From positions 1-14,656 of the forward strand of contig CANCBY010000043.1 in NCBI GenBank assembly GCA_947374445.1: DNA of 14,656 nucleotides. Reading direction: 5' to 3'. Of this stretch, positions 6,660-13,830 are shown piece by piece. The position numbers and the translations under genes were made by a program. This DNA comes from Pseudobdellovibrionaceae bacterium. Its GTDB lineage: Bacteria; Bdellovibrionota; Bdellovibrionia; Bdellovibrionales; Bdellovibrionaceae. The first letter of the stretch is position 1. Every line of letters starts with the position of its first letter. A model generated the notes under the pieces. It was not told where the DNA came from, ran no database searches, and saw only the letters and a list, made by a program, of their open reading frames with translations.

Positions 6660-7304
6660 CTACGATTTAAACCTATTAGTTTTAAGTTCTATGATCATTT
6701 TTTCGGATGCAAGTAAGGTGTCCAAGCGACTTTCTAGTTTTTCAAGCAGTGTATCGAAACTCATCTTTGCTTTTGGGTCACCGCCAGAATTGCCACCCGG
6801 ACCATCAACAACCAATCGGTCGATCATGTCTTCTGGAATGTGCTGAAGTAAAACCAAACGAACCATACTGTAAAGTTCTCGCAGCTGTGAGGTGAGAGTG
6901 CGAATCTCTTTCCTGACTTTAAAAATTTCATGTTCCATCAAAAGTTGATCAATGGCGGCGAGTAGAACCTCAAATTCGGTGGGCTTCTCGAGCATTCTAA
7001 AAACGCCGACATCGACAGCGTCCATAACGGCTTGTTTGTCTAAATAGCCAGAGAGCATAATGAACGGAAAAAAACAGTTTTGCGCTTGGGCTTGGCGGAC
7101 CATGGTAAGTCCATCCATCTGCGGCATTTTAAGATCTGTGATCACAAGACCCACGTCTTTTAATTCACCACTAGAGAGCGCTTTTAAAAAATCAATCGGA
7201 GAATTATAAGAGCTGACATTGTAAATATCACCCAGAATGTTCTTGTAGAGTTCTAAAATTTCGGTCTCATCATCGACGACAACAATATGAGCTTTTAGTT
7301 CCAC
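6660..7304 (-). CDS. Response regulator, receiver domain with helical C-terminal extension
   Basis: 214 residues. The receiver (about 1-125) has the acidic pocket D11-D12, phosphoacceptor D57 (VITDLKMPQMDG), switch Ser S85 (MLSG) and conserved K107 (LEKP), so it should be phosphorylatable. Residues 126-214 are helical and partly coiled-coil, with a Gly-rich hinge (GPGGNSGGDP, about 168-177); I see no DNA-binding helix-turn-helix, GGDEF or HD-GYP output. No histidine kinase is adjacent. The start is GTG at 7304, supported by AAAGGA five bases upstream. First gene of a three-gene operon with the pseudo-receiver and PilZ proteins, suggesting it signals by protein contact. Confidence 0.9.
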   Translation of the reverse strand: MELKAHIVVVDDETEILELYKNILGDIYNVSSYNSPIDFLKALSSGELKDVGLVITDLKMPQMDGLTMVRQAQAQNCFFPFIMLSGYLDKQAVMDAVDVGVFRMLEKPTEFEVLLAAIDQLLMEHEIFKVRKEIRTLTSQLRELYSMVRLVLLQHIPEDMIDRLVVDGPGGNSGGDPKAKMSFDTLLEKLESRLDTLLASEKMIIELKTNRFKS

Positions 7305-7309
7305 AGAAG

Positions 7310-7315
7310 TCCTTT
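7310..7315 (-). promoter_or_regulatory. Shine-Dalgarno that fixes the GTG start of the response regulator
   Basis: AAAGGA on the minus strand, five bases before GTG at 7304. No ATG is available before the essential DD pair, so this site decides the start. Confidence 0.75.
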
Positions 7316-7324
7316 CGGTTTCAT

Positions 7325-7346
7325 TGGGACTATGTCATTCGTCCCA
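7325..7346 (-). repeat. Inverted repeat in the response-regulator leader
   Basis: TGGGAC and GTCCCA form a 6-bp stem around a 10-base loop, about 20 bases upstream of the GTG start. It could be an operator or a leader hairpin. Confidence 0.4.
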
Positions 7347-7376
7347 TCAGTAAAATCAGCGTTCTAAACTGAGTTT

Positions 7377-7404
7377 TTATTGTAGAGTCCTTATTGTAGA
7401 CTCT
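7377..7404. repeat. Direct and inverted repeat around the -10 elements
   Basis: TTATTGTAGA occurs at 7377-7386 and 7391-7400 (period 14). AGAGTC (7384-7389) and GACTCT (7399-7404) form an overlapping inverted repeat. This looks like a regulator site or a promoter duplication in the 145-base spacer between the patatin gene and the regulator operon. Confidence 0.4.
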
Positions 7405-7422
7405 TTGCAAATCATTGAGCAA
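7393..7422 (-). promoter_or_regulatory. Putative sigma-70 promoter of the response-regulator operon
   Basis: On the minus strand TTGCTC (-35, 7422-7417) is followed after 18 bases by TACAAT (-10, 7398-7393), about 90 bases before the GTG start. A second TACAAT lies 14 bases downstream (7384-7379) as part of a direct repeat of TCTACAATAA. The -10 is good and the -35 weak. Confidence 0.4.
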
Positions 7423-7449
7423 ATATTGTTGTTAGAGGAACTAGACGCA

Positions 7450-8583
7450 TCAATCCTCAAGAAGAAAGCTCTCGATAGATTCTCTTTGCGCCATTCCATC
7501 TTGATATCCGAGCTCAATTAGTTTTTTGCAGAATTCAGGCTCAAACATCAGGTAACTAATGATTTCAGAAGCATCATCTAATGGACCAAGACCTTTGAGT
7601 AAATACCTGATAACACGAGGAAGTCGTGACGACATTCCGGCTGCTATGGCTCCGATATCGTGAGTCGGGTGAATCCAGACATAGTTCACTTTTTTGAAAT
7701 TTAATTTATCTTGCATGCTCTCTGGAACCCGATCGACAAAATCATTCACTCGCTTGAGTCTTTCAATGTCGACCTCAATTCCATCCAGCATCACAGAGTT
7801 TAGTAAAACATTTACAACCCTAGCCACGCTGGGCGAGGAACTCTGGTTCTGAGCCTTGAGGTCATCTGCGGTTTCGCTTTGCTTGCGAACACCAATGACG
7901 AAAAGCTTATCGGCACCAAGGTGAAGTGCAGGGCTGCAGGGAGTTTGATTGCGGACGCAGCCATCGCCAAACCATCTTTCGTCCAATTGAACTGGAGGAA
8001 AAAGCAAAGGGATTGCACTTGACCCCATGACATGCTCGGCTCGCAACTGAGTCTGTTCTGAACGACGCCTTGTTCTTTCCCACATAGGTGAGTTGGCTTG
8101 GCCCTGGACAAAAGTAATAGCTGCGGACGTTTTGTAATCCAAGGCTGTCACGGCAACAGCAGACAAAGATTTATTATCAATGTTTTGTTGAATTTTTGAG
8201 AATTCAAGATTTTGTCGTAAAAGTTCATGCAAAGGAGAGGTGTCGAGCAGGGCGCGCTGCGGATTGGTTTTGTTTTTCATGCCGCCAAATGAGAGTTCAC
8301 CCATGAGTTGAAGACCAATTTTACCCAAGGACAAGGCGTCTGTCTTGAAAACCTGATTGCTTTCGATCTCGCTCCACATCTTGCTGAGGCGCTGGGCTGT
8401 GAGCGAAAAATTATCAGCACCGCAGCTCATAAAGGCAGCATTGATAGCCCCAGCGCTGATGCCTGTGTAAATCTTAAATGGGCTCTTCAGTTTGTGCTGA
8501 GTAGCAATTTCTGCTACCGCTTGAAGAACCCCGACTTGGTACGCCCCGCGAGCGCCACCACCTGACAGTATAAGTGCTTTCAT
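7450..8583 (-). CDS. Patatin-like phospholipase (PNPLA family)
   Basis: 377 residues from ATG at 8583. Patatin serine lipid hydrolase with a Ser-Asp dyad: oxyanion loop GGGARG (8-13), nucleophile elbow GISAG (41-45, S43), and D207-G208 in WFGDGCV. The usual DG-G is DG-C here. The frame extends upstream to ATG at 8658, but that would add 25 residues and overlap lon by 50 bases. AAGGA seven bases before 8583 and the patatin family's immediate MKALILSGGG opening favour the short form. No signal peptide, so cytosolic or injected/secreted by another route. A C-terminal region of about 100 residues follows the core. It lies 25 bases after lon, probably co-transcribed. Confidence 0.9.
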   Translation of the reverse strand: MKALILSGGGARGAYQVGVLQAVAEIATQHKLKSPFKIYTGISAGAINAAFMSCGADNFSLTAQRLSKMWSEIESNQVFKTDALSLGKIGLQLMGELSFGGMKNKTNPQRALLDTSPLHELLRQNLEFSKIQQNIDNKSLSAVAVTALDYKTSAAITFVQGQANSPMWERTRRRSEQTQLRAEHVMGSSAIPLLFPPVQLDERWFGDGCVRNQTPCSPALHLGADKLFVIGVRKQSETADDLKAQNQSSSPSVARVVNVLLNSVMLDGIEVDIERLKRVNDFVDRVPESMQDKLNFKKVNYVWIHPTHDIGAIAAGMSSRLPRVIRYLLKGLGPLDDASEIISYLMFEPEFCKKLIELGYQDGMAQRESIESFLLED

Positions 8584-8590
8584 CATTCCA

Positions 8591-8595
8591 TCCTT
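8591..8595 (-). promoter_or_regulatory. Shine-Dalgarno that fixes the patatin start
   Basis: AAGGA seven bases before ATG at 8583 (four before the adjacent ATG at 8586). It lies in the 25-base lon-patatin spacer and argues against the upstream ATG inside lon. Confidence 0.7.
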
Positions 8596-8608
8596 GGATA
8601 GGATGATA

Positions 8609-10999
8609 TTATGATGCTGGGCTTGTGCTGTCCAGGTGCAAATTGGTCTGAGTTGCATCCTCTAGATTGAAGAAATCAAGATCATTGAGCCCGAGAGTGA
8701 CCTTCAAAAGTTGCTCGACATTTTCAACAGGATGAAAGCGCAACTGCTGAAGAATTTCTTCTGGGACCTCTTTGAGATCGCGTTCGTTTTTCTTTGGTAT
8801 AATGATATCAGAGACACCCGCGCGATGAGCCGCTATGACTTTTTCTTTCAGTCCACCAATCGGCATCACGGCTCCACGAAGAGTGATTTCCCCGGTCATT
8901 GCCATCTTAGGGCTGACAGTTTTATGCAAGAGCAATGAAGCCAGCGATGTTAGCATCGAGACACCCGCCGAAGGCCCATCCTTCGGGATCGCTCCCGCCG
9001 GAACATGCACATGGAAATCAAACTTATTGAACTCGGCCTTTACTCCTAGCTGCGGAAGATGAGATCGCAAAAGTGAGAGCGCAATGTGTGCTGACTCTTT
9101 CATCACATCACCCAGCTGACCTGTGATCATCAGCTGGCCTGTGCCTGGCATGCGGGTCGATTCAATAAAAAGAATATCTCCACCCACTGGGGTCCAGGCC
9201 AAACCTGTAACAACTCCAGGCGATGACTGATTCTCAGTGACCTCGAAGGCAAATCTTTCGGTGCCAATAAGCTCCTCAAGATCCAAACTTTCAATGCGTA
9301 CAAGCTCTCCTTTTGAGGCCAAGATCTTTTCGCTGACGGCCCTGAGACAACTTGCAATTTTACGCTGCAGCTCGCGAACTCCAGACTCTCTGGTGTACGC
9401 CGTAATAAGACGAACCAAGGCTTCATCTGAAAACTCGACACGTGCCTGGGTGCCAAGCTCTTCAAGCTGCTTTGGAATCAAATGATTTTTTGCGATGTGG
9501 AGTTTTTCTGCTGAAGTATAGCCAGACAGGTCAATAACTTCCATGCGATCCAAGAGAGGAGCTGGGATTCCATCAAGTGAGTTGGCCGTCGCAACAAAAA
9601 ATACTTTTGATAAATCAAATCCCACGTCGAGGTAGTGGTCTAAAAAGGTTTTATTTTGCTCTGGATCTAAAACCTCTAAAAGAGCTGCCGCTGGATCACC
9701 TTGATAGGCTCTCGACATTTTATCAACTTCATCGAGCAAAAAGACAGGATCATTTTCTCCAGCTTTTTTAAGTCCTTGGATAATTCTTCCGGGCATGGCA
9801 CCAATGTAAGTTCTGCGATGACCGCGAACTTCAGCATCATCCCTGACGCCTCCGAAAGAAACACGTGTAAATTTTTTACCAAGAGCCTTCGCTATACTTT
9901 GCCCAAGGCTGGTTTTTCCAACCCCCGGTGGGCCGACAAACAAAAGTATTGAACCCTTGCCTTCTTTTTTAAGCTTGAGCAGAGCTAAGTGCTGGATAAT
10001 TCTTTTTTTGATTTTTCCAAGACCATAGTGATCAGCCTCTAGAATTTTTCTAGCCTCTTCGAGGTCGATCTCTTTGCCAGCAGAAGATTTATTCCAAGGA
10101 AGGGCACTCAAAAGGTCTAAATAATTTCGAATAATATGAGTTTCAGGCGATTGATTGCCAACTTCTGCCATACGTTGCAATTCATTTTCGGCGACTTTCA
10201 GGGCCTCAGGTGGAAGCCCTGCCGCTTCAATTTTTTTACGAAGCTGGTCCTCTTTATTGGCCTCTGTTCCTTCGCCGAGCTCTTCACGGATGGCGCGCAT
10301 TTGCTCGCGCAAGATACTTTGCCTTTGAGCTTGTCCCATTTTTTGGTTGAGCTTGCCGCGGATTTCATTTTGCAATTGCAAGCCATCACGAAATTGCTGC
10401 ATCAAATTCAACAGCAACAAAGATCTGTCTTTGAGCTCAACGGCTTCAAGAATTTTTTGTTTTTCATTGAGCTCAACATCTAAATGACCAGCGCAAAGAC
10501 TTGTTAAATAAGACAAGTCTTGAACACCATCTATGAGTTCTGCCAAAGGTTCCGTATTTCCAGGGACTAGGCGCAAAATAGATTTTGCTAAATCTTTAAT
10601 GCTCGAAAGCAACGCAAGACTGGTAGCTGCAGCTAATGTATTTTTGTCGTCGACCGGGACAGCGTCGGTTTCAAGAAAGCCGTTCGTTAAGTGAGTTTCA
10701 GTCAGTTTAATCCGAGAGAATCCCTGCAAAACAAGGTGATAACCGTTTTCAGAAGTGCCCTTCATCGAGTCGATACGACAGAGAGTCCCGACCTCTGAAA
10801 GATCTTCGGCCTCGATCGTTTTTTCGGTGTCAACATTTTGCTTTTGCATGACAGCAACTATCCAGAATCCCTTTTTCTCAGATTCTTTGAGTGCGGCAAT
10901 GCTGCGAGATCTGCCGACTTTGATCGATTGGGTCATGCCCGGAAAAATCACTGTATTTTTTAGAGGCAAAACGGGGAGAAGTCCTTGCGGTTGAGTCAT
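8609..10999 (-). CDS. lon: ATP-dependent protease Lon
   Basis: 796 residues, close to the 784 of E. coli Lon. The N-terminal substrate-binding domain begins LPVLPLKNTVIFPGM (8-22), followed by the long helical segment with KMGQAQRQSILREQMRAI (about 220-237). AAA module: Walker A GPPGVGKT (356-363, K362), Walker B FLLDE (420-424), sensor-2 Arg R542 in SGVREL. Protease domain: S677 in PKDGPSAG and K720 in GGLKEK, 43 residues apart as in E. coli (S679/K722). All key residues are present. It degrades misfolded and regulatory proteins in the cytosol. About 25 residues after the usual end (LEDATQTNL...) look unstructured. The start is ATG with AGAGAG seven bases upstream. Confidence 0.98.
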   Translation of the reverse strand: MTQPQGLLPVLPLKNTVIFPGMTQSIKVGRSRSIAALKESEKKGFWIVAVMQKQNVDTEKTIEAEDLSEVGTLCRIDSMKGTSENGYHLVLQGFSRIKLTETHLTNGFLETDAVPVDDKNTLAAATSLALLSSIKDLAKSILRLVPGNTEPLAELIDGVQDLSYLTSLCAGHLDVELNEKQKILEAVELKDRSLLLLNLMQQFRDGLQLQNEIRGKLNQKMGQAQRQSILREQMRAIREELGEGTEANKEDQLRKKIEAAGLPPEALKVAENELQRMAEVGNQSPETHIIRNYLDLLSALPWNKSSAGKEIDLEEARKILEADHYGLGKIKKRIIQHLALLKLKKEGKGSILLFVGPPGVGKTSLGQSIAKALGKKFTRVSFGGVRDDAEVRGHRRTYIGAMPGRIIQGLKKAGENDPVFLLDEVDKMSRAYQGDPAAALLEVLDPEQNKTFLDHYLDVGFDLSKVFFVATANSLDGIPAPLLDRMEVIDLSGYTSAEKLHIAKNHLIPKQLEELGTQARVEFSDEALVRLITAYTRESGVRELQRKIASCLRAVSEKILASKGELVRIESLDLEELIGTERFAFEVTENQSSPGVVTGLAWTPVGGDILFIESTRMPGTGQLMITGQLGDVMKESAHIALSLLRSHLPQLGVKAEFNKFDFHVHVPAGAIPKDGPSAGVSMLTSLASLLLHKTVSPKMAMTGEITLRGAVMPIGGLKEKVIAAHRAGVSDIIIPKKNERDLKEVPEEILQQLRFHPVENVEQLLKVTLGLNDLDFFNLEDATQTNLHLDSTSPAS

Positions 11000-11022
11000 A
11001 AATCAAACTCTCTTTCTGATGA

Positions 11023-11038
11023 GCCACAACCTTGTGGC
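11023..11038. repeat. Inverted repeat in the lon leader
   Basis: GCCACAA-CC-TTGTGGC: perfect 7-bp arms around two bases, extendable by GAT/ATC with a two-base bulge. On the lon transcript it would fold (loop AAGGTT) about 25 bases upstream of the start and just before the Shine-Dalgarno. Could be an operator or a translation-control hairpin. Confidence 0.4.
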
Positions 11039-11083
11039 ATCTTAAGCGTATCTTGTTCGCTTCTTTCAAGATGGGAGACAAAC

Positions 11084-11094
11084 TGACGACGTCA
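11084..11094. repeat. Dyad TGACGACGTCA between lon and dedA-like gene
   Basis: TGACG-A-CGTCA is a perfect 11-base dyad in the 150-base divergent spacer, about 85 bases from the lon start and 55 from the other. A candidate operator; no regulator is identified. Confidence 0.3.
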
Positions 11095-11149
11095 AGGTGA
11101 GCGACAGAATTTGTTTGGCAGAGATGGCTTTGGTAGTTAGCATGCCCGC

Positions 11150-11788
11150 ATGAATATATTAGACTTGTTATTACACACAGATCAGTTTTTATCTCAAACC
11201 TCAACAGCCATGGGACCATGGATTTACGTCGTCCTCTTTTTGATCGTCTTTTGCGAGACGGGTCTAGTTGTCACTCCATTTTTGCCAGGAGACTCTTTGC
11301 TCTTTGCATTGGGTGCAATGACAACTTTGCAAGAAGGCGCTCTAGATATAGGACTGCTGAGCTTTTTGCTTTTTATCGCAGCACTATTGGGTGACAACTT
11401 AAATTATATGGTCGGAAGAAAACTCGGCGAGTCTTTGTTTATGAATGAAAACTCAAGAATTTTCAAAAAAAGACATCTCATATCAGCTCAAGCTTTTTAT
11501 GAAAAATGGGGCGTGCGCGCGATTGTTTTGGCAAGGTTCATTCCAATCGTAAGAACTTTTGTTCCATTTGTTGCAGGCATTGGCAAAATGCAATATCAAA
11601 AATTCTTTTCGTTTTCGGTTTTAGGTGCCGTCGCATGGATTCAAATCTTCTTATGGGCCGGCAGAATCTTTGGAAATATCCCCGCTGTAAAAACAAACTT
11701 TCACATTGTGATCTTTGGAGTGATAGGAATTTCGGTTCTTCCGATAGTTATCGGTTTCTGGAAAATAAGAAAATCTCATCAAATATAA
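11150..11788 (+). CDS. DedA/VTT-family membrane protein (YqjA/YghB-like)
   Basis: 212 residues. DedA proteins are inner-membrane VTT-domain proteins involved in lipid-carrier or phospholipid flipping and in envelope and proton-dependent homeostasis. Visible signatures: FCETGLVVTPFLPGDSLLF (34-52), GDNLNY (81-86), FYEKWGVRAIVLARFIPIVR (116-135), FVPFVAGIGKM (137-147). Key residues match those needed in YqjA: E36, D48 (12 apart), R129, R135 (6 apart). Hydrophobic segments about 24-43, 66-85, 153-172 and 184-205 fit the family. The start at 11150 fits the family length but has no clear Shine-Dalgarno; a three-codon ATG-CCC-GCA-TGA overlaps it. Divergent from lon. Confidence 0.93.
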   Translation: MNILDLLLHTDQFLSQTSTAMGPWIYVVLFLIVFCETGLVVTPFLPGDSLLFALGAMTTLQEGALDIGLLSFLLFIAALLGDNLNYMVGRKLGESLFMNENSRIFKKRHLISAQAFYEKWGVRAIVLARFIPIVRTFVPFVAGIGKMQYQKFFSFSVLGAVAWIQIFLWAGRIFGNIPAVKTNFHIVIFGVIGISVLPIVIGFWKIRKSHQI

Positions 11789-11807
11789 ATTAAACACCAT
11801 GCGAGAC

Positions 11808-11845
11808 AAATAAAAAAGCCACTCAACTGAGTGGCTTTTTTATTT
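11808..11845. terminator. Bidirectional Rho-independent terminator
   Basis: A perfect stem with core AAAAAAGCCACTC (11812-11824), loop AACT (11825-11828), GAGTGGCTTTTTT (11829-11841); flanking A/T bases extend it to 17 bp. Both strands have a T-run after the GC core, so it serves the + strand dedA-like gene and the convergent - strand barrel protein gene. Confidence 0.95.
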
Positions 11846-11852
11846 CGACCTC

Positions 11853-11871
11853 TAGTTAGCGAAACTAACTA
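11853..11871 (-). repeat. Hairpin just after the barrel-protein stop
   Basis: TAGTTAG-CGAAA-CTAACTA: 7-bp perfect stem with a 5-base loop, adjoining the TAA of the barrel protein. It sits before the strong terminator and may protect the mRNA 3' end. Confidence 0.45.
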
Positions 11872-12807
11872 TTAAAGATTGATGTTTGTTGAGAAACCAA
11901 CAGTAGTTTGGTCAGCAGCAACACGGTTCCATTTCCACTGCATGTTTGGGTAAACATACACATCACGAGTGATTGCGTAACCAAAACCCATTGATTCTGT
12001 TGTATCGGCTAGGTTCCAGTGAGCAACGTCTCGAGATTGAGTTGATAAGCTAACTGCGCGATAAACTGTTCGGAACGATGCCTTGTCAGTGAACGCATAT
12101 TCAAGCATTGGTGCGAATGACAGAGAGTACTGAGTACCTCTTGCGTTGTACTCTGAATAGATTTCCTGACCGAGTGAAGAAACCATTCCAATTTCAAATG
12201 GGGTTGCTCCAAGCGAAGTCATGAACTGGTGAGAAAAGCCCAAAGAGTAGTTTAATTTACGGTCATTAACATCTTCTTGTAAGGTGTATTTTGAAATTCC
12301 GACATCAACTACGTGTTGAATGTCGCCCGCGCGAAATACACGACTCCAGTCAAGGCTAGGAGAAGATGCAGAAAAAGCAGAAGGTGCTTTTTCACCAGTT
12401 GATTTATCGGCAACGTATGCAGGAACATATTGAACACCAAACCCAAGGCTTAAATTGTCATGATCACTTACGCGGTATTTAACACCAATTGTGCCAGACA
12501 AATAAGTAGGATCCGCAGATGAAGAGTTGTCGTTTAATTGAGGGCGCTCAGTGCTAGTTGGATTTAAGAGCGATGCGCCTGCATAGCCAAATGCAGTAGA
12601 AATCGAGATCGATTTTTTTGATCCTGTTGCTGCACGCAATTTTGCATTGGTGATTTCTTCGTCGATATCTTTTTTTTCTGCGCGTTGACCAACTTCAGAC
12701 TGTTTCACAGTTGAAGTGTTTGATTCGGCTGCAGGTGCAACTTGTGCAAATGCTCCAGTGTTAAGCAACAAAGCTAAGGTTGCCAAAATTGCGGTGTTTG
12801 CGTTCAC
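11872..12807 (-). CDS. Outer-membrane beta-barrel protein, family not recognised
   Basis: 311 residues from GTG at 12807. Residues 1-21 (VNANTAILATLALLLNTGAFA) form a hydrophobic signal peptide with a likely cleavage at AFA-Q, but no Lys or Arg in the n-region, which is unusual. A charged helical segment follows (about 45-60), then alternating aromatic/polar strands to the end (LSLGFGVQYVPAY, KLNYSLGFSHQFM, YSLSFAPMLEYAF, VGFSTNINL), typical of a transmembrane barrel ending in a beta-signal. The frame extends 21 codons upstream to GTG 12870, which would add a basic leader, but the strong GGAGGGG eight bases before 12807 and a terminator-like hairpin inside the extension favour the shorter start. 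No homologue recognised. Ends at the shared terminator. Confidence 0.78.
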   Translation of the reverse strand: MNANTAILATLALLLNTGAFAQVAPAAESNTSTVKQSEVGQRAEKKDIDEEITNAKLRAATGSKKSISISTAFGYAGASLLNPTSTERPQLNDNSSSADPTYLSGTIGVKYRVSDHDNLSLGFGVQYVPAYVADKSTGEKAPSAFSASSPSLDWSRVFRAGDIQHVVDVGISKYTLQEDVNDRKLNYSLGFSHQFMTSLGATPFEIGMVSSLGQEIYSEYNARGTQYSLSFAPMLEYAFTDKASFRTVYRAVSLSTQSRDVAHWNLADTTESMGFGYAITRDVYVYPNMQWKWNRVAADQTTVGFSTNINL

Positions 12808-12813
12808 AGGATT

Positions 12814-12820
12814 CCCCTCC
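12814..12820 (-). promoter_or_regulatory. Strong Shine-Dalgarno that fixes the barrel-protein start
   Basis: GGAGGGG on the minus strand; the GGAGG core is eight bases before GTG 12807. It outranks the weaker AGGGG nine bases before GTG 12870. Confidence 0.7.
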
Positions 12821-12846
12821 GTGTATAGCCTTGCGGCCTTGTTTTT

Positions 12847-12875
12847 AAAAAAGTAAGGTCTTTTTAGCACCTTAC
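12847..12875 (-). terminator. Terminator-like hairpin in the barrel-protein leader
   Basis: On the minus strand GTAAGGT (12875-12869), loop GCTAAAAAG, ACCTTAC (12859-12853), then six T (12852-12847). It is 39 bases upstream of GTG 12807, followed by a small GCC-GCAA-GGC hairpin before the Shine-Dalgarno. It may end the M23 transcript (168 bases earlier) or act as an attenuator of the barrel-protein mRNA. Confidence 0.6.
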
Positions 12876-12970
12876 AAGTCCCCTGCGCTAGACTAGATCA
12901 AAACTTAGGCCAGCTGTAAAGGGGTCAGAACGACTCCAATACGAAAATTAACCTTTTAAGTAGTTATTTC

Positions 12971-12984
12971 AGGACCAAGGTCCT
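12971..12984. repeat. Inverted repeat AGGACC-AA-GGTCCT
   Basis: 6-bp arms around two bases, in the 235-base spacer between the M23 and barrel-protein genes. The loop is too short for a good RNA hairpin, so a dyad DNA site is more likely. No T-run follows. Confidence 0.35.
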
Positions 12985-13042
12985 TGATTTGAGGAAAATT
13001 CAAAGAAAAACAAAGAGTTACTTTTTGAGGCTATAACGAAAA

Positions 13043-13678
13043 CTAATTCGAACGTGAGTGTTTTGAGGCCAAATTGGCCACAGCTGAACCATTTGGTAAA
13101 TAATCAAGAGGGTCGACAGGGCCTTGTTGGCTCCTGACTTCAAAGTGAAGATGGTTACCAGTGGCGTGTCCCGTGCGCCCCATCTCTCCGATCACATCAC
13201 CTCGCTGCACACGCTGGCCTTCATGCGCGGTGATCTTTGAAAAGTGAGCGTACAACGTGGCCCAACCTTTACCGCCTTCGATCATGACCATTTTTCCGAA
13301 GCCTCTAAATTCACGCCCGGTATAAATCACAACTCCGTCGTGGGCCGCTAAAATAGGGGTGCCTTTAGGCGCAGCTAAATCAATGCCCCAGTGTGGCTTT
13401 TTAAGTCTAGGATTAAATCCTCGCGAGAGACGGGCTTGATCTACAGGCCATTGAAAATAGGCAACACCAGGCTTTGGAGATTCCGAAGTCGTGGATTCAG
13501 CAGCAGAAGGGTTTTTTGCTAACTCAGTGTCAGTTGTTTCAGGAGCGGCGTTGGGTCTGCGTTGTTCAGCGGCTGGAGTTATTGCGATTTGCTTGGAGCT
13601 GCAGCCCACCAAAAGAGGTGACATCAAACATCCAAACGTAAGACCAGCTAAGCTGGCGGCTAGAGCCTTCACGAACAT
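13043..13678 (-). CDS. Lipoprotein M23 (LytM-type) peptidoglycan endopeptidase
   Basis: 211 residues. Residues 1-26 are a lipoprotein signal with lipobox L-V-G-C26. A Pro/Ala/Ser/Thr-rich linker (27-72) follows, then an M23 domain about 75-193. All catalytic residues are present: H96 and D100 (HWGID), H145 (YAHF), H176 and H178 (HLHFE); H96, D100 and H178 would bind zinc. It should cut peptide cross-links in peptidoglycan at the periplasmic face. Because the residues are intact, it is more likely an enzyme than a NlpD/EnvC-type activator. An in-frame TAA lies four codons upstream of ATG 13678; the Shine-Dalgarno is poor. A TATAAC -10 lies 45 bases upstream. Confidence 0.93.
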   Translation of the reverse strand: MFVKALAASLAGLTFGCLMSPLLVGCSSKQIAITPAAEQRRPNAAPETTDTELAKNPSAAESTTSESPKPGVAYFQWPVDQARLSRGFNPRLKKPHWGIDLAAPKGTPILAAHDGVVIYTGREFRGFGKMVMIEGGKGWATLYAHFSKITAHEGQRVQRGDVIGEMGRTGHATGNHLHFEVRSQQGPVDPLDYLPNGSAVANLASKHSRSN

Positions 13679-13723
13679 TTGAGTAGCTTAACCTAATTTG
13701 ACATAAACATGAAACCACAAGGC

Positions 13724-13754
13724 GTTATAGCTGCCAGATTTTAGACCGAAACAA
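13724..13754 (-). promoter_or_regulatory. Putative promoter of the M23 gene
   Basis: On the minus strand TTGTTT (13754-13749) and TATAAC (13729-13724) are 19 bases apart. The -10 matches 5 of 6; the -35 and spacing are weak. Distance to the start is about 45 bases. Confidence 0.3.
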
Positions 13755-13804
13755 GGCTAAGGTCTTGATTCTATGTAAGAGCAATCAAAAATTGAACTCG
13801 CGTC

Positions 13805-13830
13805 AAAAAAATAAAGCTTAGAAATTAAGC
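13805..13830 (-). terminator. Weak terminator overlapping the glyA stop
   Basis: GCTTA (13830-13826), loop ATTTC, TAAGC (13820-13816), then a TTTATTTTTTT run on the minus strand. The 5-bp stem contains the glyA TAA codon. Short and AT-rich, so weak. Confidence 0.45.

Noticed and set aside
8584..8658. Longer patatin form starting at ATG 8658
   Set aside because: It would overlap lon by 50 bases, lacks a Shine-Dalgarno, and adds a segment before the family's normal opening; AAGGA supports 8583.
11040..11072. Sigma-32 promoter for lon (CTTGAAA on the minus strand)
   Set aside because: No CCCCAT-type -10 occurs at a suitable distance.
12888..12896. CTAGACTAG dyad upstream of the barrel protein, similar to the NrdR palindrome
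   Set aside because: Too short and poorly matched to the NrdR consensus to claim as a box.
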